Numbered from the stretch's first letter, positions 17,343 through 27,702 are shown. The stretch is DNA of 64,000 bases from Lysinibacillus sp. KCTC 33748 (GCF_002237755.1 NZ_MWSJ01000012.1:1-64000); one strand, 5' to 3'. A program made the numbers and translations. The notes: generated from the sequence alone by a model not told the origin.

Positions 17343-17860
17343 AGTGAATAATCTTCCTTTATTATCATAATTAAAATAGTATAGCATACTAAAATAGAGT
17401 AAAGATGAAAAAATCAATTATGCCTCGGCATAATTCCATCAGACTGAGTTCCGTTCTTTCAGCGAGTGATTAGACACCGGCTGAAAGAATTTAAAAGCTT
17501 CATCTGTATCTTTTCGTTCGCATATAGTAAAATAAAAGACTGTATACAAAAGTAGTATGGCTACAATGGCTTTTAACTTCTTTCAGCGACAGTCACCACC
17601 TATATAGGTGATAAGTTACTTATTAGTGTGTGTGCAAGCATCCACTGAAAGAAGGAATTCAGTCTAAGAACGCCACGTCCTGTGGCAACGACTGAGTGAC
17701 CAACATCGTGTTGGCCCAAAGCCTCCGGCGGATGTCACGAAATCGGAAAGGAGTTCTTTGTTAACACAAAGCCGATTTCTGACGCAAAGTGTATCTGTGC
17801 GAAAGCGAAGCGACAGCAACAATTATGCCGGTGCATAATTGATGGAATAGGAGAATTAAT
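17343..17860. repeat. Repeat-packed gap between MATE and murG
   Basis: No gene is seen. From left to right: palindrome AATTATGCC-TC-GGCATAATT minus its shared bases (17414-17436), an inverted pair around TTCTTTCAGC/GCTGAAAGAA, TAAGAACGCCACG module (17665-17688), CGACTGAGTGACCAAC (17689-17704, inverted copy at 41691-41706), the GCGAAAGCGAAGCGACAGC unit (17791-17822) and a second AATTATGCC...GCATAATT palindrome (17820-17842) that ends 8 bases before the murG ribosome site. Confidence 0.7.
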
Positions 17861-18937
17861 GTGAATCAACAAACAATCATTTTAACCGGTGGAGGGACAG
17901 CTGGTCACGTATCGCTTAATCAAGCGATACTCCCGTCTTTACAAGAACTAGGTTATGATGTCCATTATATTGGCTCAGACCAAGGCATGGAGAAAGAATT
18001 AATAGGCGAGGCGTTTCCTAATGTTCCGTTTTACGGTATTTCTAGTGGGAAATTGCGCCGTTATTTCTCGATGAAAAATTTTACAGATCCATTTAAAGTG
18101 CTTGCTGGAATGATGCAGGCTTTTCGTATTATTAAAAAAGTGAAACCACAAGTCATTTTTTCAAAGGGCGGATTTGTTTCTGTCCCTGTTGTCATGGCTG
18201 CGAAATTTGCTGGTGTTCCCGTAGTCATTCATGAATCAGATGTTACACCTGGCTTAGCCAATAAAATTGCGCTACCATTTGCATCACACATCTTTACGAT
18301 TTTTGAGGAAACATTACAGCATCTGCCGAAAGAAAAGGCAACATGCACAGGCTCTATTATTCGCGAAGAGTTATTTATGGGAGATCGAGCGAAAGGGTTA
18401 GCTCTTTGTGGTTTTACCACATTAAAACCTGTTCTTCTTGTGATGGGAGGCAGTCTAGGTTCAGTTGTCTTGAATGATGCACTTCGTCAAAATTTACCAG
18501 AGCTTGTGAAGCAGTTTCAGATCATCCATTTGTGTGGTAAAGGGAACTACGACGAATCATTTGAATCGATGTCTGGATACAAACAATTTGAATATGTGAC
18601 AACGGAATTGCCGGAGCTATTACACGCAGCAGACTTTATCGTCTCACGTGCGGGTTCTAATTCGATTTTTGAATTTTTAGCACTGCACAAGCCGATGTTG
18701 CTAGTGCCGTTATCTGCACAAAAAAGTCGTGGTGACCAAATATTAAATGCCAACTTATTTAAAAGACAAGGCTATGCAGAAGTGTTGCAAGAGGAAGAGT
18801 TAACAAAGGAATCGTTTAAAAAATCAGTTCATGTGTTAACAGAGCGTAAAGCAGAAATGGTTTCAACGATGGAAAAAACGCAAAGACCGAAAACCCCTGA
18901 AGAAATGGCGAAATTGATTTTACAATATAAAAAGTAG
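17861..18937 (+). CDS. murG: MurG, lipid II-forming GlcNAc transferase
   Basis: MurG adds GlcNAc from UDP-GlcNAc to lipid I at the inner face of the membrane, making lipid II for peptidoglycan. The 358-residue GT-B protein shows TGGGTAGHVSLNQAI at the N-terminus, FSKGGFVSVPVVMAA and VIHESDVTPGLANK, and in the second domain LLVMGGSLGS and SRAGSNSIFEFLALHKPMLLVPL, all MurG signatures. It lies outside any dcw cluster, as in the B. cereus group. Start is GTG behind ATAGGAG; an overlapping ATG two bases earlier reads into a stop. A dispersed palindrome sits just before the ribosome site. Confidence 0.93.
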   Translation: MNQQTIILTGGGTAGHVSLNQAILPSLQELGYDVHYIGSDQGMEKELIGEAFPNVPFYGISSGKLRRYFSMKNFTDPFKVLAGMMQAFRIIKKVKPQVIFSKGGFVSVPVVMAAKFAGVPVVIHESDVTPGLANKIALPFASHIFTIFEETLQHLPKEKATCTGSIIREELFMGDRAKGLALCGFTTLKPVLLVMGGSLGSVVLNDALRQNLPELVKQFQIIHLCGKGNYDESFESMSGYKQFEYVTTELPELLHAADFIVSRAGSNSIFEFLALHKPMLLVPLSAQKSRGDQILNANLFKRQGYAEVLQEEELTKESFKKSVHVLTERKAEMVSTMEKTQRPKTPEEMAKLILQYKK

Positions 18938-19000
18938 TTTTTCGTTATCACAGCCTTTAATTAAAACACAATTACAGTAATAAAATGAAACAAAGCTAAA

Positions 19001-19047
19001 AATAAGCTATGTGTCTGTCATGAAGACGGAGCACATAGCTTATTTTT
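19001..19047 (+). terminator. murG terminator
   Basis: AATAAGCTATGTG pairs perfectly with CACATAGCTTATT around an 18-nt loop; Ts follow. Confidence 0.85.
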
Positions 19048-19160
19048 ATCCGGGATGAACGGGCAGTAATTAATCTTTATCGAAAGTAAAGACTGGTAAA
19101 GACAAATGATCAGCGAAGGCTGCAGAAAACCATCGCTGATTATAGTTTCGCTTTATGAAA

Positions 19161-19709
19161 TTACATCGCTTGTTCTTCGCCTTCCGCCACTTGATTGGCA
19201 GTTGTAAGGTAGAATAAGTCTTTTGGGATTTTATATAAATTAAATTGCGCCTCGCCTCTGTTAACTTGTGCTAATAATGTTGGATGACTTTCATTTGCGC
19301 TCACAACATAAGGTAGCTTTAAGGCTGCACGCTGTGATTTTATATTTTCAACTCGAATACGGAGAAATACCGTATGGAAATTATAATCAAAAAATAGTTC
19401 ATTCAAAAAAAGCATTTTTGCTTTTTGGTTATAACCTAAACCTTGATAAGGGAGTCCAATCCACGTTCCTATAAAGCCTGCACCATCCTCCACATCATGA
19501 ATGCTAATGGTGCCGATCGGTTGACCCCAATCATCAGTAATTGTCCTTGAAATAGCGAGTCCCTTCGCTTCTTCTTCAATCAGTTGTTTTGTCATAAACC
19601 AATATTCATCAGCGGATGTGGCTTTTTGACGGACAAAAGGGAATACAGAAGGGTGTGATAATAGCTCATAGAGCTCTGTACATTCATGTAGGTCTCGATG
19701 TTTAAGCAT
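19161..19709 (-). CDS. GNAT acetyltransferase, RimJ/RimL type
   Basis: A 182-residue acetyltransferase. IGTISIHDVEDGAGFIGTWI, then GLPYQGLGYNQKAKMLFLNE form the donor-binding core (QGLGYN), and the segment VFLRIRVENIKSQRAALKL is the usual N-x-x-S...A motif of RimJ/RimL-like enzymes acting on protein N-termini or small amines. The residues after the GNAT core (GEAQFNLYKI...) are family-like. Substrate unknown. AAAGGAGG precedes the ATG by 10 bases. Confidence 0.82.
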   Translation of the reverse strand: MLKHRDLHECTELYELLSHPSVFPFVRQKATSADEYWFMTKQLIEEEAKGLAISRTITDDWGQPIGTISIHDVEDGAGFIGTWIGLPYQGLGYNQKAKMLFLNELFFDYNFHTVFLRIRVENIKSQRAALKLPYVVSANESHPTLLAQVNRGEAQFNLYKIPKDLFYLTTANQVAEGEEQAM

Positions 19710-20164
19710 ACGAAACGCCTCCTTTACTAGGGTAGTTAAAACAATTCCTTTAAAACATAAAGAAGAAAACTAAAATTCGTACTGGAATTAAAACCCAAAG
19801 AACTAGACGTTCAAACTATGATAACCATAATCTCCCGCTGTCTTACTGATTTTTCGACCATACCGAAAAAAGGCTAGTTTTTTTAATATAATATAACAAT
19901 CACACTGCTTTATGCAATCATTTTCCTCGCTAAAACAAAAAATAAGTTTTTGTGACTGAAAATTCTGAAAAATAGGTAATCGGGTAGATAGTTAAAAACT
20001 GTTAATGTATAATTTTGTAGAGTATTAAGTCTATAATATCAATTTTTGAATAAAATAGTGTTTCTTTAGGATTATTTTATTTCTTTAAAAGAGGTAAAAT
20101 ATCAAAAATTACCCTAAAAAGGATATAAATTTTCCAATTCGAGAAGGGTAGTTCTTTTAAATTA
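19710..20164. other. AT-rich gene-free stretch
   Basis: This stretch separates two divergent genes. Stops occur in all frames, and I see no repeats of the families found elsewhere; only promoter-like AT-rich sequence. Confidence 0.5.
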
Positions 20165-20173
20165 TGTTATAAT
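20165..20173 (+). promoter_or_regulatory. Extended -10 promoter of the diguanylate cyclase gene
   Basis: TGTTATAAT is a full extended -10 element for the housekeeping sigma factor; no good -35 is present, as expected for this class. It lies 65 bases before the chosen start. Confidence 0.6.
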
Positions 20174-20238
20174 AGTAGTATTGATTTTTTTGTATGAACA
20201 AAAACTATATTACTATTAACGACTTATGGGGTGGCAGC

Positions 20239-22254
20239 ATGAAATATCTTTTAAGCGAAGTCTTATTTAATGAATTATTTTTTGGAAAAGATTTTGTCTT
20301 TTTAATGAAAAAAGTGGGAGACGATTATCAATATATTCGCTTAAATCAAGCAGCTAGAGCTTTGTTTCCACAAGAGGCGAATGGGAAAATGCTTTCTTCC
20401 CTTACCCAAAGTCGTAGTTTCACTACAATTCAAGAAAATTACAATCAAGCGATTATAATGCGTAGTCAAGTTGATTATGTGGATTATGCCTATTATAAAT
20501 CAGAGGTTCGTAAATACGAGACATCTGTTCGTCCGCTTAAACATAATAAAGAAGACTATATTTTAGCTATAACTAAAGAGATTCTCTATGATCGTAGCAT
20601 CGAAGATAAGTTTTTGTTTCTGCGTTCAATGTTTGATCATGCCTTCTTTTCGACAGTCATCTTATCAGCTGAAGGGACTATTTATGAAGTGAATGCCAGC
20701 TTTACAAAAGACTTTGAATTAGATACTGAAACAGTTAAACAGCATCTATTCATTGATCTACCGATTGTTCCTAAAGATGAAGTAGAAAATATACAGAACT
20801 ATTTACAAAAAGCAGCTATGGGCGAAAATATTGGCGAAAAACTCATTAAGCTTCATACACTGGATAAAAAAGAGCGCAAGTATTTAGTTTCACTATCCCC
20901 AGTTATGCAGGGGGATAACTCTTTTGCTATTTTTCTTATCATGCAGGATTTCACACAATTCACCGAACAAAAGGCAGAGTTACGCTCAAAATCTCATGGT
21001 TTAGAGGTGTTTAAGGCTGCACTCAATTCCGCAGCTTCCATTGCTGTTCTAGATAGAAATGCAAAAATTTTAGAAGTAAATGATTTATTTTTAAATGCAA
21101 CAGGCTTCATTGCAGAAGAGCTAATAGGTCAATCTTCCTTAGAATTAATCGAGCCTCGTAACGATACAGAAGAGTTAGTACAAATACTTAGGACGGGGAG
21201 TGTTTGGAGAGGGGAGTTATGCTATCGTACAAAATTCCATGCTGATTGCTGGGTAGAGACAACTATAGTTCCATTGAAAAATGAATTTGGCGAAACAGAA
21301 CAATATTTATCCATTAACTATAATATTACGGACAAGAAAAGAATGTTAACGGAATTGAAAAATATTGAACGAACATTCCGTCTCATTACAGAAAATACAA
21401 ATGATTTAATTGTCATAACTAACGAAGATGGCATCATTATTTATGCCTCGCCTTCTTATGAGATGTATTTAGGCTACGAAAATGTAGAATTACAAGGTCA
21501 GTTTTACAATAATATTGTCGATGAACAAAGTAAGAAGGCTTGGCAAACGTTTCTAAATAATTTTTCGGGTCTAACAGAAACACAATTTGAGCTTCTACTA
21601 AAGGCGAAGGACGGTACGCCTGTTTGGACTGAAGGAAACGTAACAGTTGTTCATGATCCAAAGCGTGAAAAAGTATCACAAATTATGATGGTATCTCGAG
21701 AGATTACTCATCGTAAGGAACGAGAGAATGATCTATTATATTTAGCCTATCACGATACATTAACACAATTACCAAATCGCCGTTTTTTAAACAAGGAGTT
21801 CCCCAAAATATTGGCAGAGGCAAAAGAACATAATGAGTGTTTAGCTATACTCTATATCGATGGGGATGACTTTAAGACTGTAAATGATCAGCATGGCCAT
21901 GACACGGGGGATGATTTTATCCGAAAGTTTGGTCAAGTATTAATCACCGCGGTACGTAACCACGATTTAGTGATTCGAATGGGTGGTGATGAATTCGTTG
22001 TCGTCTTAACAGATTTAACTAGGGATGGTAAGACGAGGCATACTCAAATGATGGATATTATAAATCGCATTCGTAATGAACTGAAAAAAGGTTGGACGAT
22101 TGAAAAACATCACTTTGCACCAACAGCGTCCATTGGTATCGCTTATTATCCGGATCACGGTCAAACATTAAATGGATTGCTAGAATTAGCAGATCAAGCT
22201 TTATATAAAGCGAAGGAAATCGGGAAAAATAATCACTATATTACTGACATTTAA
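20239..22254 (+). CDS. Diguanylate cyclase with multiple PAS domains
   Basis: A 671-residue soluble sensor. It has no membrane segment. At least two clear PAS/PAC units (about 260-375 with TGFIAEELIGQSSLELI, and 380-495 with IIYASPSYEMYLGYENVEL) follow a weaker N-terminal sensor-like part (1-250). The GGDEF domain at about 505-671 begins DTLTQLPNRRFL and has an intact GGDEF (582-586), so it should make cyclic di-GMP from two GTP. RxxD (573-576) five residues before it is an intact inhibitory I-site. No EAL or HD-GYP domain is attached or nearby. ATG at 20239 is chosen because TGGGGTGG precedes it; in-frame ATG at 20194 lacks a ribosome site. Confidence 0.92.
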   Translation: MKYLLSEVLFNELFFGKDFVFLMKKVGDDYQYIRLNQAARALFPQEANGKMLSSLTQSRSFTTIQENYNQAIIMRSQVDYVDYAYYKSEVRKYETSVRPLKHNKEDYILAITKEILYDRSIEDKFLFLRSMFDHAFFSTVILSAEGTIYEVNASFTKDFELDTETVKQHLFIDLPIVPKDEVENIQNYLQKAAMGENIGEKLIKLHTLDKKERKYLVSLSPVMQGDNSFAIFLIMQDFTQFTEQKAELRSKSHGLEVFKAALNSAASIAVLDRNAKILEVNDLFLNATGFIAEELIGQSSLELIEPRNDTEELVQILRTGSVWRGELCYRTKFHADCWVETTIVPLKNEFGETEQYLSINYNITDKKRMLTELKNIERTFRLITENTNDLIVITNEDGIIIYASPSYEMYLGYENVELQGQFYNNIVDEQSKKAWQTFLNNFSGLTETQFELLLKAKDGTPVWTEGNVTVVHDPKREKVSQIMMVSREITHRKERENDLLYLAYHDTLTQLPNRRFLNKEFPKILAEAKEHNECLAILYIDGDDFKTVNDQHGHDTGDDFIRKFGQVLITAVRNHDLVIRMGGDEFVVVLTDLTRDGKTRHTQMMDIINRIRNELKKGWTIEKHHFAPTASIGIAYYPDHGQTLNGLLELADQALYKAKEIGKNNHYITDI

Positions 22255-22385
22255 TCAACTATGCCTCGGCAACAACACAAGGGCCGACTCAATGTCGATC
22301 ATTTCGGTAATGACTGGCGTTTTTAGCGATGCTGGTCAATTAGCCGTTATCGCATGGATACAATGATTTCTCCTTAGAATTTTAA

Positions 22386-22432
22386 AAAAAGTCTGTATTA
22401 CAAGTAGTTGCTTGTGGTACAGACTTTTTGTT
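22386..22432 (+). terminator. Terminator of the diguanylate cyclase gene
   Basis: AAAAAGTCTGTA pairs with TACAGACTTTTT, with an inner ACAAG/CTTGT stem. A half copy of the ATGCCTCGGCA palindrome lies upstream at about 22259-22272. Confidence 0.85.
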
Positions 22433-22498
22433 TGATGGTATGCTATAACCGGATTAAGGAAAAAACCTTATCGTTAATTTGGAATAGAAGGTGATGTA

Positions 22499-23173
22499 AT
22501 GCCGAAAAAAATACTTTTGGTGGAAGATGAGAAGCATATCGCTCGTTTTGTAGAACTAGAATTAAAACATGAAGGCTATGATGTATTAGTCGCTTTTGAT
22601 GGACGTGAAGGACTTGAACTAGCTTCATCTGATAATTTTGATGTGTTGTTATTAGATGTAATGCTTCCGGGTATAAATGGAATTGAAATTTGTCGTCGAA
22701 TACGCACGCAATCGAAAGTACCTATTATATTGTTAACGGCACGAGATGCTGTGATGGATCGTGTAGCTGGCTTAGATGCTGGTGCAGATGACTACATAGT
22801 AAAACCATTCGCTATTGAAGAACTATTAGCTAGAATTCGTACTATTTTACGTCGGGTGACACCGGATGAAAAAATGGAGAAATCATTACATTTTCGAGAT
22901 ATCGAAATGGATATCGCGGCATATGAAGTTTTTGTACAAGGGAATAAGCTTGATTTAACGAAAACAGAATATGATCTACTAAAACTATTAATAGAACATA
23001 AAAACAAAGTTTGTACACGGGAGCTAATTTTAACCTCCGTTTGGGGGTATGATACGGATATAGAGACAAATGTCGTAGATGTATATATTCGGCATTTGCG
23101 AACGAAACTACCGGGTGATACGAATGCCTATATTGAAACCGTTCGTGGGGTTGGGTATGTGATGCGTGAATGA
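22499..23173 (+). CDS. OmpR/PhoB-type response regulator (ArlR/YkoG-like)
   Basis: A 224-residue regulator with receiver domain (1-120) and winged-helix DNA-binding domain (about 130-224). The phospho-acceptor is Asp53 in LLLDVMLPG; the acidic pocket is VEDE near the start and the lysine is in DYIVKPF. The C-terminal domain has [20 protein letters not shown] and [14 protein letters not shown]. Its stop overlaps the start of the kinase gene by four bases (ATGA), so they are translationally coupled. The kinase resembles ArlS/YkoH, which suggests the pair; targets are unknown. Confidence 0.92.
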   Translation: MPKKILLVEDEKHIARFVELELKHEGYDVLVAFDGREGLELASSDNFDVLLLDVMLPGINGIEICRRIRTQSKVPIILLTARDAVMDRVAGLDAGADDYIVKPFAIEELLARIRTILRRVTPDEKMEKSLHFRDIEMDIAAYEVFVQGNKLDLTKTEYDLLKLLIEHKNKVCTRELILTSVWGYDTDIETNVVDVYIRHLRTKLPGDTNAYIETVRGVGYVMRE

Positions 23174-24555
23174 AAAAATGGAGAGATTATTTAGTCAATC
23201 AGTCATTACAAAGAAAATGGATGCTAACTTCTAGTGCTGTTATATTTTTTAGCTATACTATTATATGTATTGTCGTATATATTTCACTTCATACATGGCT
23301 ATCAAATGACGAGGCAAGTAAAATCAAACGGACAAGCGATGATTTGGTGTATTTTTTAGAGTCACAAGGACCTAATCTTACCATTCAGGAAATTCAACAA
23401 AATAAAGGTCTTATAGATTCTATTGCCGATCGTGATCAAACGATTAGAATGTTTAATTTAGATGGCGATCAGATTCTTCGTATTAATAATACTTCCCAGG
23501 CTGCACCTCTTTCCTCAATGGGGGAAATTATTGATATGACAATTGATAAAAAAGATGTCATTGTCATTAATGAACCGATTCAACTTGGTTTCTTTCATGG
23601 ATATATTCAGGTGATTCATCCTTTATCGAAGTTCCAGTCTTTGATGCATTATTTATTGACGACAATGCTAATAGCGGGCTTAGGAGCATTATTGTTATCA
23701 GCATCTATTGGTTTTTATCTTGCAAATTATTTGATGAAACCATTACGGGCGTTACGTTCATCGATGAAAACCGTTATGGATAAAGGATTTAATGAACCGA
23801 TTCAACTAACTTACACGTCTCATGATGAGATAGGTGATTTATTGAAAATGTACAATACGATGATGAATGAATTGCAAATATCATTTGCACAGCAGCAACA
23901 ATTTGTTGCAGATGCCTCTCACGAATTACGAACGCCTATTCAGGCAATTGAAGGGCATCTATCCCTTTTGAAAAGATGGGGGAAGGACGATCCTGAAATT
24001 TTAGAGGAATCTATTAATACTTCGCTAACGGAAATTGCACGAATGCGAAAAATGATCGAAGAATTACTAGAACTTGCTCGTCGTGAGGAAAAAGATATCG
24101 ATAGTGAGGCTGATGCAGTAGCTGTTATAGAAGCGGTAATCGAAGAGACGAGACTCCTTCACCCAAAAGCTCGAATAACACTGTCGAAAAATGAGGAAAT
24201 AGGGCGGATATTTATAACAGAAAATGCACTTAGCCAAATTGTTCGTAATATAATAGAAAATGCTATTCGTTATTGTGAAATAGTTCCTGAAATTCAAATT
24301 TCACTTGCTGTTTCCGAGAAGGAAGTATTGTTAAAAGTGGAAGATAATGGGATTGGAATAGCGAAAGAAAATATTCCATTCATTTTTGATCGCTTTTATC
24401 GGGTCGACGAGGCAAGGAATCGTCAAATCGGAGGAACAGGCTTAGGGCTTAGTATTACAAAAATGTTACTTGAAAAATACAATGGCTCTGTAGAAGTCAA
24501 GAGTGAGAAAAATGTTGGAACCGTTTTCTTCATGAAATTCCCTTTGAAAAATTGA
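23170..24555 (+). CDS. Sensor histidine kinase (ArlS/YkoH-like)
   Basis: A 461-residue membrane kinase. Two membrane helices (about 18-40 and 158-182) bracket an extracytoplasmic sensor of about 115 residues; HAMP follows to about 235. The phospho-accepting His251 lies in [17 protein letters not shown], then [16 protein letters not shown], which is strikingly like S. aureus ArlS. The ATP-binding domain has NIIENAIRY (N box), DNGIGI (G1), FDRFYRVD (F box) and GTGLGLS (G2). ArlS-type kinases control surface proteins and metabolism; the role here is not shown. It overlaps the regulator gene by four bases. Confidence 0.92.
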   Translation: MKKWRDYLVNQSLQRKWMLTSSAVIFFSYTIICIVVYISLHTWLSNDEASKIKRTSDDLVYFLESQGPNLTIQEIQQNKGLIDSIADRDQTIRMFNLDGDQILRINNTSQAAPLSSMGEIIDMTIDKKDVIVINEPIQLGFFHGYIQVIHPLSKFQSLMHYLLTTMLIAGLGALLLSASIGFYLANYLMKPLRALRSSMKTVMDKGFNEPIQLTYTSHDEIGDLLKMYNTMMNELQISFAQQQQFVADASHELRTPIQAIEGHLSLLKRWGKDDPEILEESINTSLTEIARMRKMIEELLELARREEKDIDSEADAVAVIEAVIEETRLLHPKARITLSKNEEIGRIFITENALSQIVRNIIENAIRYCEIVPEIQISLAVSEKEVLLKVEDNGIGIAKENIPFIFDRFYRVDEARNRQIGGTGLGLSITKMLLEKYNGSVEVKSEKNVGTVFFMKFPLKN

Positions 24556-24665
24556 GAAAAATACACGCTTTATTTCATTATTCTATCCTTTGGGAAAAAA
24601 ATTGCTTAATTTGCTAAAAAGAGTTGTATTTTTTGTGAAGAGTAGTAAGATTGAGATGGAAAAAA

Positions 24666-24711
24666 CGTTCTTTAAATAATGGATGAGAAGTCAAACATCC
24701 TTTAAAAGAAC
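24666..24711 (+). other. Hairpin in the odhA upstream region
   Basis: CGTTCTTTAAA and TTTAAAAGAACG pair with one bulge, and GGATG/CATCC pairs inside. It has no T-tract of terminator type and ends 75 bases before odhA, so it may end the kinase transcript weakly or be an operator or leader structure. Confidence 0.4.
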
Positions 24712-24785
24712 GGAAAATTATTATATAATTAATTGTAATTTAATTAATGGAACTGCCGAAAGGCAAAATTTGGAGGTCATTTTTC

Positions 24786-27608
24786 ATGTCGAACAACGTT
24801 ACAACTGTAAGTTCTCCATGGTCAGCTTTTTCTGGTCCTAACCTAGGATATGTGATGGAGCAATACGACTTATTCTTACAGTCTCCTGAAGAAGTAGAAC
24901 CGGAGTTAGTATTATTATTCCAACAATTTGGTGCACCAGTAGTAGTAGAAGGTGAAGTAGCTGTAGCTAGTAATGCAGCAGCTCCTGCTGGCGATTACAA
25001 GAAAGTGTTAGCAGCTGTGAAATTAGCAGATGCAATCCGTACAAACGGTCATTTAGCGGCAGATATTTATCCTTTGAAAAACCGTGAACTACAAACAGCT
25101 CAAATTGAAGAAAGCGCGTTCAACTTAAGCGCTGCAGATTTAGCTGAAATTCCTGCAGCTGTCTTCTTCAAAGATGTGCCAGCAAACGTGAAAAATGGTA
25201 AGGATGCAATCGATTACTTAAAATCTGTTTATACAGATAAAGTAGCATTTGAATATAATCACGTAGTAGCAACTGAAGAACGTGATTGGATTCAAGCACA
25301 AATTGAAACAGCTTCATTTAAACAAGCATTAGCTTCTGATGAGAAAAAAGCTTTATTAGACCGTTTAACTCGTGTTGAAAACTTCGAGAAGTTTATTCAT
25401 AAAACTTTTGTAGGTCAAAAGCGTTTCTCTGGTGAAGGTTTAGATACTCAAATCGTCCTATTCGATGAAATTTTGAAAACAGCTGAAACAAATAGCGTTA
25501 AAAATGTACGTATTGGTATGGCCCACCGTGGTCGTTTAAATGTGTTAACACACATTTTAAATAAACCATATGACATGATGTTCTCTGATTTCGCACATGT
25601 TTCTAATGAATTATTTATGCCAGAAGATGGTCGCCTTGAAATTACTAAAGGCTGGACTGGTGATGTAAAATACCACATGGGTGCTTCTTACAACCGCGAA
25701 TCTGGTATGAATGTTAAACTTGCTTACAACCCTTCTCACTTAGAAGTAGGAAATCCTGTTGTTTTAGGTACTGCACGTGCTGCACAAGATGACACTTCTA
25801 AACCAGGGCAAGCTATTCATAACCGCACAAAAGGATTAGGAATTCTTGTGCATGGTGATGCTGCGTTCCCAGGTCAAGGGATCGTAACAGAAGTATTAAA
25901 CTTTGCAAAAACTGAAGGGTTCACTACTGGTGGTACAATCCACATCATTGCTAACAACATGATTGGATTTACAACTGAACTACAAGACTCTCGCTCATCT
26001 GTATATTCTTCTGACCCTGCAAAAGGTTATGAAGTACCAGTTGTGCATGTAAATGCAGATAGCCCTGAATCTGTAGTTTTAGTTGGTCGTTTCGCAGCTA
26101 GCTACCGTCAAAAATTCGGTAAAGATATTATCGTTGACCTTCTTGGTTACCGTCGTCATGGTCATAATGAAACGGATGACCCAACTGTAACAAACCCTGA
26201 AACGTATAAATTAGTTTCTAAACATGAACCTGTCCGTTCTTTATACGGTGCTCAATTAGCAGCTGAAGGTGTAGTTTCTGCTGATGAAGTAGCAGCTTTA
26301 GATAAAGCTATTTATGCAGAAATGCAAGCAGCTTATGATCATGTAAGAGAAATGGCAGATAAAGATGAACATAAACATTTAGAAATGCCAGAAGAATTAA
26401 AAGTAGAATTCCCACAAATTGATACAGCAGTTGGTGCGGAACGTTTAGAAAAAATAAATGAAGAGCTTTTAGTGTTTGAAGAAAACTTTGAACCACAGAA
26501 AAAGCTTGGCAAAATTTTAGAAAAACGCCGTGATGCATTTGCTTCTGCAAAAATCGACTGGGGTCATGCAGAAACTTTAGCTTATGCAACAATTATTCAA
26601 GATGGCACACCAGTACGATTTACAGGTCAAGATGCACAACGTGGTACGTTCTCTCAACGTCACCTAGTGTTACATGACAAAAACAATGGTAATTTATTCA
26701 CGCCACTTCACCATATTTCAGGTGCAAATGCATCATTTTCAGTACACAACTCTCCACTTACAGAAGCTGGGGTAGTAGGCTTTGAATATGGTTACAATAT
26801 AGAAAACGACCATGTATTATCAGTATGGGAAGCTCAATTTGGTGACTTTGCTAACATGGCACAAGTTATGTTCGATAACTATATTTCAGGTGCACGTGCT
26901 AAATGGGGTCAAAAATCTGGTTTAGTAATTCTTTTACCACATGGTTATGAAGGTCAAGGTCCAGAACACTCTTCAAGCCGTATGGAACGTTACTTACAAA
27001 TGTCAGCTGAAAATAACTGGTTCGTAGCAAACTGTTCAAACGCAGGTAACTACTACCACTTATTACGTCGTCAAGCAGCATTATTAGGTACTGAAGGCGT
27101 TCGTCCACTTGTGGTTGTATCACCTAAGTACTTACTTCGTCACCCATTAGCTGCAGCAAATGCTGATCAATTAGCAAATGGTTCATTCCAAGAAGTAATT
27201 GAACAACCAGGCCTAGGTTCAAAACCAGAAGCTGTAGAGCGCATTGTTTTAGGTTCAGGTAAAGTCATGATCGACATCGCAGACCGTATTAAAGACGGTG
27301 AAGGCTTCGATCACCTACACATTACTCGTGTAGAACAACTTTACCCATTCCCAAAAGAGCAAGTTGCTGGTATTATTGCTAAGTATCCTAATGTAAAAGA
27401 AATTGTTTGGGTACAAGAAGAGCCTAAAAACCAAGGTTCTTGGAATTATGCATTAGAAACATTACACGACCTTTCAGAAGGTAAAAAGCTACGTTATGTA
27501 GGCCGTCCTGCAATGAGCTCAACTTCTGAAGGTGATGCAGATTCTCATAAAGCAGCTCAAGCCGCACTTGTAGAAGAAGCAGTTGCTGAGCCTGTAAAGG
27601 TTAAATAA
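24786..27608 (+). CDS. odhA: 2-oxoglutarate dehydrogenase E1 component
   Basis: OdhA decarboxylates 2-oxoglutarate with thiamine diphosphate and passes succinyl to the lipoyl arm of OdhB (TCA cycle, cytoplasm). The 940-residue protein carries GMAHRGRLNVL, YNPSHLEVGNPVV, the ThDP/Mg motif region GDAAFPGQGIV ... ANNMIGFTT, and GHNETDDP, all typical of SucA/OdhA. The C-terminus has the transketolase-like part EGQGPEHSSSRMERYLQ. ATG at 24786 is chosen because TTGGAGG lies 8 bases before it; an in-frame ATG at 24747 has none. odhB follows after 94 bases. Codon use is strongly biased toward T/A-ending codons, as in highly expressed genes. Confidence 0.97.
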   Translation: MSNNVTTVSSPWSAFSGPNLGYVMEQYDLFLQSPEEVEPELVLLFQQFGAPVVVEGEVAVASNAAAPAGDYKKVLAAVKLADAIRTNGHLAADIYPLKNRELQTAQIEESAFNLSAADLAEIPAAVFFKDVPANVKNGKDAIDYLKSVYTDKVAFEYNHVVATEERDWIQAQIETASFKQALASDEKKALLDRLTRVENFEKFIHKTFVGQKRFSGEGLDTQIVLFDEILKTAETNSVKNVRIGMAHRGRLNVLTHILNKPYDMMFSDFAHVSNELFMPEDGRLEITKGWTGDVKYHMGASYNRESGMNVKLAYNPSHLEVGNPVVLGTARAAQDDTSKPGQAIHNRTKGLGILVHGDAAFPGQGIVTEVLNFAKTEGFTTGGTIHIIANNMIGFTTELQDSRSSVYSSDPAKGYEVPVVHVNADSPESVVLVGRFAASYRQKFGKDIIVDLLGYRRHGHNETDDPTVTNPETYKLVSKHEPVRSLYGAQLAAEGVVSADEVAALDKAIYAEMQAAYDHVREMADKDEHKHLEMPEELKVEFPQIDTAVGAERLEKINEELLVFEENFEPQKKLGKILEKRRDAFASAKIDWGHAETLAYATIIQDGTPVRFTGQDAQRGTFSQRHLVLHDKNNGNLFTPLHHISGANASFSVHNSPLTEAGVVGFEYGYNIENDHVLSVWEAQFGDFANMAQVMFDNYISGARAKWGQKSGLVILLPHGYEGQGPEHSSSRMERYLQMSAENNWFVANCSNAGNYYHLLRRQAALLGTEGVRPLVVVSPKYLLRHPLAAANADQLANGSFQEVIEQPGLGSKPEAVERIVLGSGKVMIDIADRIKDGEGFDHLHITRVEQLYPFPKEQVAGIIAKYPNVKEIVWVQEEPKNQGSWNYALETLHDLSEGKKLRYVGRPAMSSTSEGDADSHKAAQAALVEEAVAEPVKVK

Positions 27609-27634
27609 TCATATATTAAATATTTTTGAGAGCC

Positions 27635-27679
27635 GGGCTACTTGCTTAGGCAGTAGCCCATTGATGTGCACCAATGCAC
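27635..27679 (+). other. Intercistronic hairpins between odhA and odhB
   Basis: GGGCTAC/GTAGCCC with an inner TGC/GCA forms one stem (27635-27659) and GTGCA/TGCAC another (27666-27679). Neither is followed by a T-tract. They could protect or pause the message between the two cistrons. Confidence 0.55.
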
Positions 27680-27702
27680 GTTAATTAAAGGAGGAAATGA
27701 AA

